Position numbers and translations under genes: made by a program
Assembly: GCA_947044405.1 (NCBI GenBank)
Contig: CAMRHE010000205.1
Location: 1,612,001 to 1,676,000 of the forward strand
Length of the DNA: 64,000 bases
Origin: Leptodactylus fallax
Lineage: Eukaryota > Chordata > Amphibia > Anura > Leptodactylidae
Reading direction: 5' to 3'
The notes under the pieces: model-generated
The model's input: only the letters and a program-made list of their open reading frames with translations
The model's database searches: none
Told to the model about the DNA's origin: nothing
Shown here: positions 9,237-20,986 of the stretch, one piece after another
Numbering within the stretch: position 1 is the first letter of the stretch
Layout of the letters: every line of letters begins with the position of its first letter

Positions 9237-10090
9237 TTCAGTATTTCCAAAACTCAAAATCTGTATTAACAATGAGGTCTTCTACATTTTCTAACCTTGT
9301 TATAAAAAATCATATTCATGTATAATATCAAATTACTCTGTGTTCTGCAGCCAGCATGCTATTACTCCTCCTTGCTGAATATAGACGGAGTAAAAAAATG
9401 AGGAGTTGCTCGTCAAGAACAGAGCAAGAGAAAGATTTTGTATCCAACAGTGTTTTATTTTTTTTCTTATCATACACGCAGCTGCTCTCTCCCCCTGTTT
9501 ATCATACCATCCTGTGGAACAATATGGCCCAGCAAGGCAAAACCTGTACTTCATAGTTTTTAAAGTTCCAGCAGCTTAAACAATTATTATTTGTATTATT
9601 TATACACATAAACTCAGTACTCTTATTTAAGGGGAGAGAATTAAATAAGCAATCAGTTCGATCCCCTAATCACCTTGACACACACGAGTTCCTTTGAACT
9701 TTCACCATAACAAAATTCTAAACAAAAACACCTGACATTGGCACTGAGGATGATCCCAAACCCCCAAAACCCCATACTTACCGCTGCTGATGCCTTCATT
9801 CTCTCTCCAACCCTCTCTTACCCTGATAATAAAACAACACAACATTGAGGGTTGGATTAATTGGCCACAGCAGCCATTTTATTAACAAATACAAACAAAT
9901 AAATAACCTGACAGGGCAGCATGACCTGTATTGAACTTGTATTGCTCTGTTATTGCTATACCAGGCTGTACCAAGCTGTGATTAATATTATGTTTGATTA
10001 TGTGTCTAAACTGTTGACATTCGATTATACAATCTTGATTATACAAACTGCTGATACCTAAGTACGTGATGGAAAGTTTCTGACCACTAA
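9237..10090. other. No gene recognised
   Basis: AT-rich sequence downstream of the ERV A remnant. Short open frames show no domain or homology I can name. The segment ggccacagcagccattttatt near 9870 is followed by an A-rich stretch and may be the edge of a retroelement. Confidence 0.5.
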
Positions 10091-10093
10091 TTA

Positions 10094-10532
10094 TACTAAG
10101 GGTATGTTCACACGGAGTTTTTTGCAGGCAGAAAAAATCAGCTTCAGGAATTAGGAAATGGTTTTGGGATGCGTTTTTTGATCTGACGTGGTTTTCTGAC
10201 ATGGTTTTTGAGGCAGTTTTTGACGTGGATGTAGGATGTAGTTTACACCCCTTTTGGTGTGGGCCTAGGAACTCAGCTTCAAAAAACAGCGTCGAAAACC
10301 GTGTTCAAAAACCGCTTCGCGTTTTTTCAACCTCCCATTGAATTCCATTGGTTTTTCCAGGCAGAATCCACCTGAAGATAGGTCATGCTGCTTTTTTTTT
10401 CTGCTAGCGGAATAAAACCACTAGAGAAAAAAAAATGCTACTGACTCCCATTGAAAGGAATGGGAGGCGGATTTTGAAGCGGATTCCACGTCAAAATCTG
10501 CTGCTAAAAAAATCCGTCTGAACACAGCCTTA
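10094..10532. mobile_element. MITE with TAAGG...CCTTA ends
   Basis: The left end taagggtatgttcacacgga is mirrored by tccgtctgaacacagcctta at the right. The inside has further inverted stretches (ggcagaaaaaatcagcttc; attccattggtttttccagg). No coding capacity. A related right end with a tight hairpin sits at 43549-43620. No clear target duplication was found. Confidence 0.7.
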
Positions 10533-12730
10533 CATGAACCTGCTGATACAATGACTAAGTATCATAAAACTATTAACTGGAAACTCCCAAAATATTAGGT
10601 ATACAGAATGGACTTTGACCATACATGCACGCACCCACTGTAGTAAAATGTATAAAGAGGAATGACTTGGTCAATAAAGTGTGCTTGTGCTCAGATTCAC
10701 TCCTGACTCTGTGTTCATTGCATCTGGCTGCAGCCACCACCTTTTAATCAGGCTACCATCCAATATATCTTATTGATCTGATTAAGATCAACTCATCAAA
10801 CTGTATTATAAATAACAAAATAAACATCTTTATCCAAAATATATAATTAAATAAATAACCTATAAACATAACATAACCCAACTTTCCGGAGCTCAAACTG
10901 CCACCTTGGGGGGAGGTCCTTGGAGCTACAAAAGGTCTGCCGCCAATTTGTTCACCACACCGATTACCCCCAGCCGAAAAGCACAGGCTCGGGGCACCAC
11001 ACCAATACAGATGGCAGTTTTACACATATAACCACTCCCTGGGACACCACCCAGCAGGAGTCCAAAAACCAGCCAGAATCAAACCGTATTTAACCAGTGG
11101 GGAAACTGACCACATCGTTTCCCCACCCCTGGAATTTCAACCAACTCCAAGGACCCCCACCCCACCAAATGTTGCGACAAGAACTACTTGCCCCTGAGAA
11201 ACACTAACAGAAAGCTAAGAAAGAAAAGTAAGGGCAGGCGGGCGGGATCGTGGCTCCTTCACATCGGCACTAAGACGAGCCAGGAGGGTTAAGGGCCCTT
11301 CCCTTGCCAACTCCCGCCGTTCCCCCAGGCCCATCCCTAACAACCAATGAGCCTCACCTACAGGGCCCTGTCATGGCAGCCTGCTCCTAAGGGGGGGTTC
11401 CCCCCTCGCACCAGCCTTAATTTACAGAACAGTGAGTGACTTCTAATTTACCTAGTCATCGCTGAAACAAAGGAATTTGTCTATTTTTTTTTCCCTACAA
11501 ATATTGTTACATGAGTGGACTATGTCTGCTGTTGATTACCACACTCTACACATACACCTACACAAATTTGGGACAAGGGCACCTTGTTCATTTCCCTGAG
11601 TCTCCCTGTAAATTTTTCTAAAATGGAGAACAACCCTGATTTATTGGGGCATGGTTCATGACCAAAGAACACAATATGCAACAGATTTTACTGTCTACAT
11701 CTAGGGTAGGTCCAGCCTGCTGGTCACTCATACAGTGGGAGTATATAGACTAAAGATGGCGCCGAAGCGCTAGGGCTACGCCCTTCCTCTTGCATACAAT
11801 AACTGAAACACTGATCCCAAATTCTATATGTGTTCTCAGTGGACTTAAATCAACCCTTGTGCACTTCCTTGGGCAATTTCAACCAACACATTGCTTGTCT
11901 GTCAAATCTTTGTCTGATAAATATCCTTTATGTGTATATTAACAAATTTCTCCACATTTCAACATTCAAAGTTCCACGTTTTTGACATCCAAAACTTAGG
12001 CAACATCTAAACATTCTGTGTTAGGCATACCAGCCTTTCTGAACATTTTCTGGCACCCCCTTCACTGCATCAGTACCCTCTTTTGCTCTCACAATCTCTA
12101 TGGCTGGAATTCCTCTATTTTGGAACAGCCCCACAACCGCCCAGGCAAATTCCCCATGATTTGCCTATTTTCTCTGTTTTGGAACAGTGCTTAACCGAAT
12201 ACAGGTTCTTGTTCTAGAACCTCCAAACTTATATCCTGGGCGCATACCACGCTTAATTAAGCACAACGTCTTGTCTTAAAACCTCCAAAGATATATCCTG
12301 GAGCACTGAACTAAAATACAAGGAAATCACACATACATTACCCACCACGGCTGCAATTGGTCGGTCTGTACAGATTGCAGCGATCGGAAGGTGGCACCAC
12401 TATATGCACCCCTGATCCTCAACAGTGATTGGTGCTATGCATAGCATCAATCACTGCCAGATTTGATCGGCCAATAGCAGTGATTGCTATTGCTGGTGGG
12501 AAAGGATTCACCCCCAGACATGGTGCCAGTTTTTTTTTGCTATCATAGACAGCAGAAATCCTTTACCCGTCTCTGACCCTTGACAGTTGCTCTGTACTAG
12601 TAAACCGCGTTGCCATAAGACCTTTGCAGCTGCACCGTAATAGTACGGCACATCTAGTGGTTAAACACTGTACCACATAAAAGGATGGTATAAAAAGTGA
12701 GAACTTTGGGGCTAGGGGGGAGATATATGC
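10533..12730. other. Unassigned retroelement-like and non-coding DNA
   Basis: No coding gene is supportable. 10640-10735 contains aataaagtgtgcttgtgctc and resembles the R/U5 part of an LTR, but no TG...CA pair or partner copy was found. 10870-11400 is a GC-richer block in which every minus-strand frame I tried is broken. 11450-12730 holds only short unrelated frames. Confidence 0.4.
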
Positions 12731-12734
12731 ATTT

Positions 12735-12965
12735 GGATTCACAACTGGCTCAGTGATAGGCAACAGAGGGTGTTTGCCAATGGGAAGTAGTAAGACTAGG
12801 TCACAGTCACCAATGCATTGCCACAGGTGTCAATAGTGGTCCTCTTCTTTTTAAAATATTTAGTAATGACCTAGTAGAGGGTATACAAAGCAGGGTTTCC
12901 ATATTCTTGTGATCTGGTTTGCAAATAGCTGTAGTACAAACTAGTGGAATAATAAGGACAACTCC
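12735..12965 (+). pseudogene. CR1-type LINE reverse transcriptase fragment
   Basis: Plus-strand translation reads WIHNWLSDRQQRVFANGK, two stops, then NALPQVSIVVLFFLKYL. This aligns with the 'WI.NWL..R.QRV..NG...[21 protein letters not shown]' block of CR1/L2/Rex-type non-LTR reverse transcriptases. Only this block remains, with at least four stops. It ends where the LTR region of the next element begins. Confidence 0.65.
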
Positions 12966-12998
12966 TTTGGAAGAAGTCCCTGCTGCATGTGACCACTG

Positions 12999-13580
12999 TG
13001 GCCAATCACTTTAAGTGTAGGACTTATAGCATATGACCCGAAGTCCCCAATCTAGACAAGTTTGCTGCCGTTAGTTGCATGTGTTTCTGTGCGTTGTGTG
13101 AGAAGGTGACAGGCAGAGTACTGGAATCACAGTATATCTCTCCCAGGTTTCTGACATATGCGTGGTCCAGTGCGAGACTTGTGTAGGCCTCAGCCCAGGT
13201 GTGGGTCCTAGGCTCGTTACTGGGCCATAAAAGGCTGCAGAGCCTACACTTCAGTGCAGATCCTGGGAGCGAGAGGAGGCGCCTAGGTCTGTCTTGAGAA
13301 GTCTGGTGAGACCGTACTGTGCTATTGTGTTTGTTTGTGTGGTTGGCAGTAAGCCACACGTATAGTTAATATCATACTGTTTAGTTAGTGCTCAGATGAA
13401 CAGGGTTTTATTTGACATTTTTGCCTGAAGTTAAGGCTGTACTTTATTATGCTTATTTTCTACCTGAAGTGAAGGTTTATTTATTTTGCTGTTTTTTCTA
13501 AATAAACCTGTTTGTACCAGATTTTGTGTCTCTGACTGGTTCAGTCCACACCATTGCTGCTACCGAGCTATCTTCCCACA
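12999..13580 (+). repeat. 5' LTR of Gmr1-like retrotransposon (left edge uncertain)
   Basis: The right edge is firm: ...tcttcccaca ends at 13580, followed by a primer site two bases later. aaataaacctg near 13500 fits a polyadenylation signal in R. The left edge is placed at a TGTGGCC at 12999, the first TG-type start after the LINE fragment, but could be off by tens of bases. There is no 3' copy because the element is truncated in RT. Confidence 0.5.
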
Positions 13581-13582
13581 TA

Positions 13583-13600
13583 TGGTGCTTCAGATGCGGG
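13583..13600 (+). other. Primer-binding site of Gmr1-like element
   Basis: TGGTGCTTCAGATGCGGG begins with TGG two bases after the LTR end. The priming tRNA is not identified by eye. Confidence 0.55.
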
Positions 13601-14568
13601 CATCCCAATTTAAACACTCTCCTATGTCCTGGGTGAAGGCTGCAAGAGAGATTAAAAAGGAGACTGCCAGCATGGAGGACTTTGTGAAACAGTTTGGGCA
13701 GGTCATCCTACAGCAGCAGCAAATCTTGTCACAGGCCCAGATGGAAGCTGAGAGGCGACAGCAGCAAGCCCAGGCACAGCAGAAAGAGATGAACTTGCTG
13801 CTTATGGAGAAGCTGACACTGCTCAACAAGGCTTTGGTTGACCAGAGGTCGGCAGGAGAGTGTACTGGTGCAAAAGATACCCAGAGCATACAGACCACTG
13901 CCCAAGAGTACAGAGTGCACTGCAAAAGATGACATCCACAGACGACGTGGAGGCATATCTTCGGGTTTTTGAGTGAGTAGCCAAGCGATAGAAATTGCCA
14001 AAGGAACAGTGGGCCGATGTAGTGGCATCTTTTCTCACCAGGGAACCTCAGAAGGCCTACTATGACCAGTTGAACAGGAGGCTATGGACTACCCCAAACT
14101 GAGAAGTGAGATTTTGGCACGACTTGGTGTGAATATGCATGTATGCATGCTGGGAGAGTACACTACTGGACTTTCTCTGAGAGTTTCCCACCCCGATCCC
14201 AGATGCATGATCTAATCTATCTGGTAAAAAAATGGTACTGGAGAAGTACACCAGATTGCTTCCACCTAAGATTCAGCGGTGGGTTGGACAAGCAGGTCCT
14301 ACAACGGCTGACCAGCTGGTATGTCTGGTGGAATTGTACCGAGCCACCGAGGAGCTACAGCAGACATCTCCTGGATTTACTAACCCCAAGGCGGGTAAGA
14401 CGGTACCTACTACTGTAGGGCTCAGGAAGGTTGTGAGGGGAGGATGCTCAGAGGGGTAACAGGCAGCTGGGACTGAAAGTGTTAAGTCCAGGTCTCAAAA
14501 TGGAGACTCATACCGTCTCAGGTGTTGGCAGTGCCATGAACTTGGTCATGTTGCTGCATACTGTCCCC
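13585..14568 (+). pseudogene. Gmr1-like gag with SCAN-like capsid and CCHC knuckle (broken)
   Basis: The N-terminal third is a Gln-rich probable coiled coil (QQQQILSQAQMEAERRQQQA) up to a stop near 13930. After frame changes, a helical region with VEAYLRVFE and EQWADVVASFLTREPQKAYY (about 13940-14065), then PPKIQRWVGQAG and ADQLVCLVELYRATEEL (14260-14360) matches the SCAN fold layout. The published origin of SCAN is the gag capsid of Gmr1-like Ty3 elements, so this is expected rather than a zinc-finger gene. A zinc knuckle CWQCHELGHVAAYC (C-x2-C-x4-H-x4-C) lies near 14523-14566. Several frameshifts and stops make it non-functional. Confidence 0.75.
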
Positions 14569-14639
14569 TGATGACTGACCCCATGGACTTCAGCAGTTCT
14601 AGGCGGGTATCCCTGTTTGCTCAATCCGCTTGTTCGGCA

Positions 14640-14960
14640 GAAACTGCAACTGAACCGCAAATATGCACTGTGACTGTAGCAGGGCATGCTGTATGGGCTC
14701 TCCTAGACTCTGGGAGCCTGGTAACAATGGTCTAACCATAATCTGGTCGACCCTGCGCTGTACAGTGGACAAACTATTGGGGTCTTGGGCATACATGGTG
14801 AAACTAGAGAGTATCCTATTGCAGAGGTCACCATAAAAACTACCTCTTACCCAACCTGTCACAAAGTGGGTGTGGTTAAGTCCCTGTTCCATAATGTGAT
14901 AATAGGGAGGGATTTTCCTCTGTTTTGGGATATGTGGAAAAAAGCAGAAGCTACCATGTC
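14640..14960 (+). pseudogene. Retroelement aspartic protease remnant
   Basis: AVWALLDSGSLVTMV at about 14690-14733 contains the DSG catalytic triad of retropepsins in the usual hydrophobic context. A stop follows at once and the rest is out of frame. It sits between the gag zinc knuckle and integrase, as expected for pol of this element. Confidence 0.7.
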
Positions 14961-14986
14961 CTAAAAATGCTAATAGTGGTGATGTC

Positions 14987-16400
14987 TTGCCTAAGGTTAA
15001 CCCTGATCCCTTTGATTCTGCCAGAGAAACACCAGCTGTAGGGGTGACACAAGATGGTAATAATTTTTACCTGTCGGTATTAGCTGGTGATGCTGAAAGT
15101 CAGGAGGCAGTTCTCAAGATGCCTGAGCTCGAGGTGTCCCGTAATAACTTTGGCATGACTCAAATTAGAGATCCTAATCTGTCTCATGCCAGAGAAAATA
15201 TAAAGGTGGCAATTGGTGAACCCCAGTATCCAGGGGCTGATAATGAGTTCCCCTATATGTCCATGAACCAGGACCCCCTGTATAGGGTTACCCAAATACA
15301 GGGAGAAATTGTTGAACAATTGGTGGTGCCCCAACCCTATCAAAGAGTGGTTTTAGATTTGGCACATAAGCATGTGTTAGGAGGACACCTGGGGTACAAG
15401 AAGACCAAAGAGCGCATTCTACAGCGTTTCTATTGGCCAGGATTTATAAGCAAATTCAAAAGTATTGTAACTCCTGCCCAGAGTGTCAACTAACCGATCC
15501 TGTGTCACACTTCAGGAGACCTTTGGTACCCCTACCTATTATAGAGGTACCATTTGAAAGAGTGGCCATGGACTTGGTAGGATCTGTTGTAAAGTCTGCT
15601 AGGGGTCATCAGTATATACTAGTGGTGTTAGATTATGCTACACGATACCCTGAGGCCATACCCTTGAGACATACTTCGGCTAAGCTAATTGCCAAGGAGC
15701 TTTTTTATATGTTCTCTCGGACAGGTATACCCAAGGAGATCCTGACTTACCAAGGGACTCCTTTTATGTCCAAGGTAATGAAAAAAATGTGTAAGCTTTT
15801 GAAAATTAAACACCTGCCAACCTCTGTGTATCACCCCCAGACATATGGCCTAGTGGAGAGGCTCAATAAAACCCTTAAGGGCATGTTAAAGAGGGTGGTT
15901 AGCAAGGATGGCAAAAATTGGGATTGCCTACTGCCCTATTTAATGTTTGCAATCTAGGAGGTACCCCAGTCCTCAACAGGTTTTTCCCCATTTGAGTTGG
16001 TGTATGGTAGACACCCACGTGGTCTCCTAAACATAGCTAAGGAAATCTGGGAACAAGAGCAAACTCCTTACAGGAGTGTAATTGAACACATTACCCTGAT
16101 GCAGGACAGAATTGCAGCAGTAATGCCTATTGGCTCAGAGCCGTGTCTATAACAGAATGGCTAAACTTAGAACCTTTAATCCAGGTGATCAGGTGTTGGT
16201 ATTGGTTCCTACGGTGGAAAGTAAATTTCTGGCCAAATGGCAAGGGCCATATGAAATTATTGAAAGAGTGGGGGAAGTAAACTATAAGGTGTACCCGTCG
16301 GGCAACAGAAAGCCGAAACAAATAAACCATATACATTTACTAAAATCCTGGAAGGATAGCGAAACATTGACATCAGTAGGTACCTCTAGCAAGGTTACTA
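14987..16400 (+). pseudogene. Gmr1-like integrase, upstream of RT (broken)
   Basis: The zinc-binding region (HVLGGHLGYKKTKERIL, then FYWPGF; about 15365-15445) runs, after one frame change, into CNSCPEC near 15460. The core has the first Asp in VAMDLVGS (about 15570) and the Glu in GLVERLNKTLK (about 15850). The second catalytic Asp of 'LTDQGTP' is replaced by Tyr (LTYQGTPF, about 15745). TAG at 15955-15957 interrupts it; the C-terminal part continues (STGFSPFELVYGRHPRG, then AKWQGPYEIIERVG). It reads straight into RT, the reverse of normal Ty3 order. Confidence 0.85.
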
Positions 16401-16477
16401 CTGAAGGGGTAAGTACTCCTGCTAAGGCTTCATCCGAGGTGCAAACATCAGAGTACCTATCTAAGGCAAAGAAACAG

Positions 16478-16803
16478 GAGATAAAAGAGTTTGTACAGAA
16501 AAATAATGATGTGTTTTCTGAGTTGCCTGGACGCACCAATGTGATAGAGCATTTCAATGTTACCGAGCCGCAGGTACGGGTTAATCTAAAACTGTACCAG
16601 ATACCTGAATCTTGTAGACAAGCCATATCGGAGGAGGTCAAAAATATGTTGGCACTTGGGGTAACTAAGGAGTCCAAGAGTGACTGGTCGAATCCTATTG
16701 TTTTGATTCCTAAGCCAGATGGTACCATAAGGTTTTGTAATGATTTATGTAAGTTGAAAGAAGTGTTAAAGTTAAAGGGGTTGTTAGGCAAAAAAGCAGT
16801 ATA
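16478..16803 (+). pseudogene. Gmr1-like reverse transcriptase, N-terminal part only
   Basis: In frame with the integrase C-terminal region: FSELPGRTNVIEHFN, then IPESCRQAISEEVKNML, then SNPIVLIPKPDGTIRFCNDL. This is the canonical N-terminal fingers region of Ty3-type RT. Sequence after LKEVLKLKGLL is unrelated, so the element is cut off before the catalytic YXDD palm. RT located after integrase is the diagnostic feature of Gmr1-like elements. Confidence 0.85.
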
Positions 16804-17520
16804 AACCCAGCCTTAGCCCACTTGCAGGCGACCGTATGTCTAGTCAGTGTGCTATCTAGGTTTTTCCCGGGTAGCACACTGACCCATTCATTTCTATGGC
16901 CCCGTACACATGACCATGAATTACACGGTCCCGTGTGTGGGCCGACAGTCTGGGCCGCAAAATATGGAACAGTTCCTATTCCTGTCCGATTTTGCGGCCC
17001 TGCTTCTGCAGCTCCTATTCAGTGATTGAAACTGCATGCATTTTTTAATTGTAGTAATGTCTAGCACATGTCACCTGTATGGCCATTAAACTGAAAACTT
17101 TTGTTTTACAAAGTTGTTAGCATACAGGTGACCCACATAGGCATGTTAGGCATTACTGCAATTAAAAAATGCATGCAGTTCTTTAGTAAAAAGAGAGACA
17201 CATCTGTATGGCTAAAATCAATTTACAAAGTAATTGACTGCTATACTTGAAACATTGCGGCACATGGCAGGATTAAATTCAATGCATGTGAATGGGGGCT
17301 ATTCACATGACCGTTATTTTGACAGTTCATTGTAACAGACCATCAAAATATAGGTCATGCCCTATTTTTGTCCGTTTTCACTGACCTCTCTATATACTCA
17401 AATGTATGGGGAATCAGTGAAAACGGGTGCAAGACAGCTGTGAAAAGTCAACATTTTTCACAGTCATTTTGTACCTCGGTTGTGTGAATGTAGCCTAAAA
17501 CTTTTATAACCTGGGTGTCA
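16804..17520. repeat. MITE-like DNA with strong hairpin
   Basis: Inverted repeat: actgcatgcattttttaatt at about 17031 is matched by aattaaaaaatgcatgcagt ending about 17181, and catacaggtgac near 17123 mirrors gtcacctgtatg near 17069. Next to it, 17280-17510 shows a second inverted pattern (tccgttttcactga / tcagtgaaaacggg). No coding potential. Confidence 0.65.
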
Positions 17521-18290
17521 TGCGGCTCTTATGTTACTATTCTCAGTAATTACACTCTGATAACGTTCCGGGAAATGTTTGGCCACTTGGCCTGCACCTG
17601 TTTGACTCCATAGCCAGGATATATTGAAAATGAAACTGAAAGTAAATGAGATATATATATAAGTACCAACTGGACTCTGCTTTCCACAGGTCTATGATAT
17701 AGGAGACTGTAGCAGCATCTGCAACAGGCCTTTAAAGGTAATTAAATATTTATGATTTATGTGTGTTTGATATTGAGATTTATAGGAATTTTAGAAAAAA
17801 TAGATTCTATTGGGGTTATTTATCATCTGCCCCTTTTTTGACCATACTTTTTGCAGGTGCGCCTTTTTTTAGACTAGTTTTACTGTGGTGCTTATTTATG
17901 ATGTTGGCGCACCTTGTTAAATGTGCACATGTTAGTTAGTTTAGATTTGCCTTTTTTGGCCATGTGCACTTTGCCCCTTTTTTTTTTTTGTTAAAAAAAG
18001 CCGCAATTGCTAAAAAATTGTGCCTCTTTTTAATGCTTTGTGACCCGGTGGTCACTTTTTATTGTTGTTTTTTGGGGAAAGTGAGGTGACCAAAATATGT
18101 TATTTTGCGCAATGTTTTATTCTATTTTTCTACTGCATGCACCATACAGGATATATAATGCTATTTTTGCATAGTGGGGACTTATCCGCACATGGGGTTA
18201 TCTAACATGTTTGTTCATATTTTTTTGTTTATGTTATGTGTTTTTTTAAATCTAAAGTTGGGAGTTTTTTTTCAACTTTTTTTTTTTTTT
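17521..18290. other. No gene recognised
   Basis: AT-rich with T tracts. 17820-18000 has a repeat-like layout (ggttatttatcatctgcccc, then gtggtgcttatttatgatg) but no clear ends. No coding potential. Confidence 0.5.
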
Positions 18291-18294
18291 ATTT

Positions 18295-18480
18295 TTTTAT
18301 TATTAATTATTATTATTATTATTATTTTTTTTTTACTTTAACTGTTTCCCTGTCCCACAAGGGGACTTGAACCTGGGGAAGTATTGCACCACATCTCATT
18401 TAGGCTCACTATGTGGAATATGCAATGGCTTCCTGGCTGAGATGGCAGCCACTCGGACTTTGCGATCTTATCGTAGGGCA
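18295..18480 (-). repeat. Possible tRNA-derived SINE with A-rich tail
   Basis: On the minus strand, CCAGGTTCAAGTCCCCTTG (about 18358-18376) contains a good RNA polymerase III B box (GGTTCAAGTCC). It is followed by an A-rich tail with (ATA)n, seen on the plus strand as T tract plus (TTA)n at 18297-18335. No convincing A box or cloverleaf was found. It may equally be a chance B box. Confidence 0.35.
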
Positions 18481-18902
18481 TTCGTGGGATGGCGATCTTG
18501 CCAGTTGCTCTGTCTCAAAGTCGCTATATATCACGGCTGCTAAATAAATAAAACACAACTGTGCCAAAGACAGGTAAGTACGTGGGTCACAACTAGTACT
18601 GAAGTGTAGTAAACGTTTCCATCACAAGCAGTGAGACACCAGTGATGTTGGAGCCAGAAAATGCATTTAAAGATCTCTGCCATGTCTCTAGGCTGCTATG
18701 TGATGTAAGGCTGAGACAAAGACAGTTGAGTGTATGGAGGCCGGTGGTGTCAAAGCCAGGGCCGGTTTTAGACCAAGTGGGGCCCTGGGCAAAATTAAAA
18801 ACGGGACCCCAAATGTTGAAATAATATACCTACTACATAGTCACACACTGTTAATTCGATGTGCTGCTCTGCCTGGTACTTACAGGGTTGTTCCTAAGGT
18901 CT

Positions 18903-19242
18903 TTAAAGCTGGGGCCCATGTTGCGAAAACGCAGCGTTTTGGCCACAGTGGCAAAAAACGCTGAGTTTTACAGTGCCTGCAGAGTGGATGGGATTCTGGC
19001 TAATTCCATTCACACATTGCAAAAAAAAAAATCTGCAGCAGAAAAGCTGCTTTTTCAAAAACACAAGCGTTTTTGAAAATCGCAGCAGGTCAATTATACC
19101 TACAGAAACGCTGGTATTTTCCGTATAATAGGTGCAGGGAGTTTGCAGAGGAAAACTCTGAGATCACAATAAAAAACGGTGCAGAAAAAAACGAGATGCG
19201 TTTTCGCCGCAGTTTTTTCCACAGCATGGGGCCTTAGCTTAA
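18903..19242. mobile_element. TTAA MITE, family A, copy 2
   Basis: Flanked by TTAA at both ends. TTAAAGCTGGGGCCCATG at the left is mirrored by CATGGGGCCTTAGCTTAA at the right. The interior has gaaaacgcagcg, matched by gcgttttcgccgc on the other side. The right TTAA (19239-19242) is also the first four bases of a family B end (ttaaaggggttgtttc) that has no partner end nearby. Confidence 0.75.
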
Positions 19243-19393
19243 AGGGGTTGTTTCATATGTATGTACATTTTTTTTGCATAGCCAAACTAGTTGCTTGTAC
19301 CCTTTTAAAAATCAGGTGCACAAGCAACAAGGCATATGTCTATCCCTACACACAATAAAATATTTATATACATACAGTATTATCAAATGGGAC

Positions 19394-19633
19394 CGCTATA
19401 CCAAGACTAAATACTGTCAGGTCAGCCACTTACCGCTATACCAGGACTAAATACTGTCACGTCAGCCACTGACCGCTATACCAAGAATAAATGCTGTCAC
19501 ATCAGCCACTGACCGCTATACCAAGAATAAATGCTGTCACGTCAGCCACTTACCGCTATACCAAGAATAAATGCTGTCACGTCAGCCACTTACCGCTATA
19601 CCAGGACTAAATACTGTCACGTCAGCCACTTAC
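19394..19633. repeat. 40-bp tandem array, six copies
   Basis: Unit: cgctataccaagactaaata followed by ctgtcaggtcagccacttac. Six copies start at 19394, 19434, 19474, 19514, 19554 and 19594, with few differences (agaataaatg versus agactaaata). There are no spacers, so this is a minisatellite inside the hAT element, not a CRISPR array. Confidence 0.97.
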
Positions 19634-20986
19634 CACCAGATTCCCCTAAGCCCTCATAGTATAATCCACAAATAGCGGCTTTTACTGTATAATGTTCCCC
19701 TCATGGCGCCAACCACTTCACTATTATCAAAGTTTCCTCCTTTCCCCATATTGAGAACACACATAGCCCCATTTTATTTGCAGATGCTCCCCTCATAAAG
19801 CCAGCCAGCAATTAACCTCTTTCTGCCTTGAACTGTAATAAAATGTTGCTGTAAGCAGGTGGTTCCTAGGAGCCATGTACTCCTCACTTGTAAGTGCCGG
19901 GGCCTCCCAGTGACATACACTGCATCTCTGCATGTGCCTGGCTGGACAATGGATCTGGAATACCAGGAGAGTGATACAAGCGAAGTGCATTATACAGGAT
20001 GTGGTGGTGGGTGCTGCAGCATCACATGACCCTTTGTTAGTGGCCATTTTCAGACTACCAATGCTTGGTGTTTCACAATGAGATTCAACAAGACTACTTG
20101 TAGAGAGAATATATTAGTAAACTGCCGACATGCCCGTACCTAGTCTTCTGTACAGATTGCAGATACTTACACATAGGATAAATGTCCACTGCTGATATCC
20201 CATTGCAGGAAACCAGCAGAGGATTTTTCAGATCTACTCCACAGCAAACAATGCTCAGAATGACCTGCAGCCAGTGTCGGACTGGGATGTCTAGGGCCCA
20301 CCAATGGAATTGTTTCTAGGGGCCCACCATCAGGACCCCTGAAGATCAGCAGTATCGAGACAGGGCAGCTAAAGGTAATAACACGCTGCTCACCCGCCAT
20401 ACTATGTGCAGCACTGCACTACCAAAACCCACTGGTACACCCTGTATGGCAAGTGAACAGTGTGGCTCCTAGAATTGTTACCATTACCTGTAGCCACACT
20501 GCCCTGGAAAAGCTGATCTGCAGAGCTCCTGGCTGTTGTATCATTGCAGATGTAATATTGATGGCCTATCCTAAGGAGAGGATGCAGATGAGTTGATACC
20601 GGGACATACCTCGCACCGACCAGGACAGGACCCGGAATCTCAGACCGTTGGGAGGTATGCCCAACGGGGGCCCCAGTACCATAGGGCCCGGCACAAGTGC
20701 ACCGTTGGCCCTATGGTTAAAGCGGCCCTGCTTGTTCTCCTGTCTCAATGAATTGGTGTTCATGCGCATTGCCATTCCATTCAAAGTCTATGGGACAGAT
20801 GACAAAAGCTGACCTCTGAATTCCACTTCCTCCATCAGTTCCATACACTTTGTACAGAGCAGCAGTGCTCTCACTCACCCACCAAACTATTGACATGGGA
20901 GAACACAGGACACCTGACCTCGTGACACAGCAGTCTGCACTTATCACCTATTTTAGGTTAGAAATTTTGATTAGCAAAAAAACCTT

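Noticed and set aside
10640..10735. Solo LTR
   Set aside because: There is an AATAAA-like signal and an R/U5-like look, but no TG...CA ends, target duplication or second copy were found.
13940..14380. Host SCAN zinc-finger gene
   Set aside because: The SCAN-like helices lie between an LTR/primer site and retroelement protease/integrase, so they are retroelement gag.
18358..18376. tRNA gene
   Set aside because: Only a B box is present; no cloverleaf, acceptor stem or A box could be drawn.
19394..19633. Regular repeats resembling a CRISPR array
   Set aside because: The 40-bp units are directly adjacent without spacers and lie inside a eukaryotic hAT element. It is a minisatellite. The same applies to the 31-bp array at 42300-42662.
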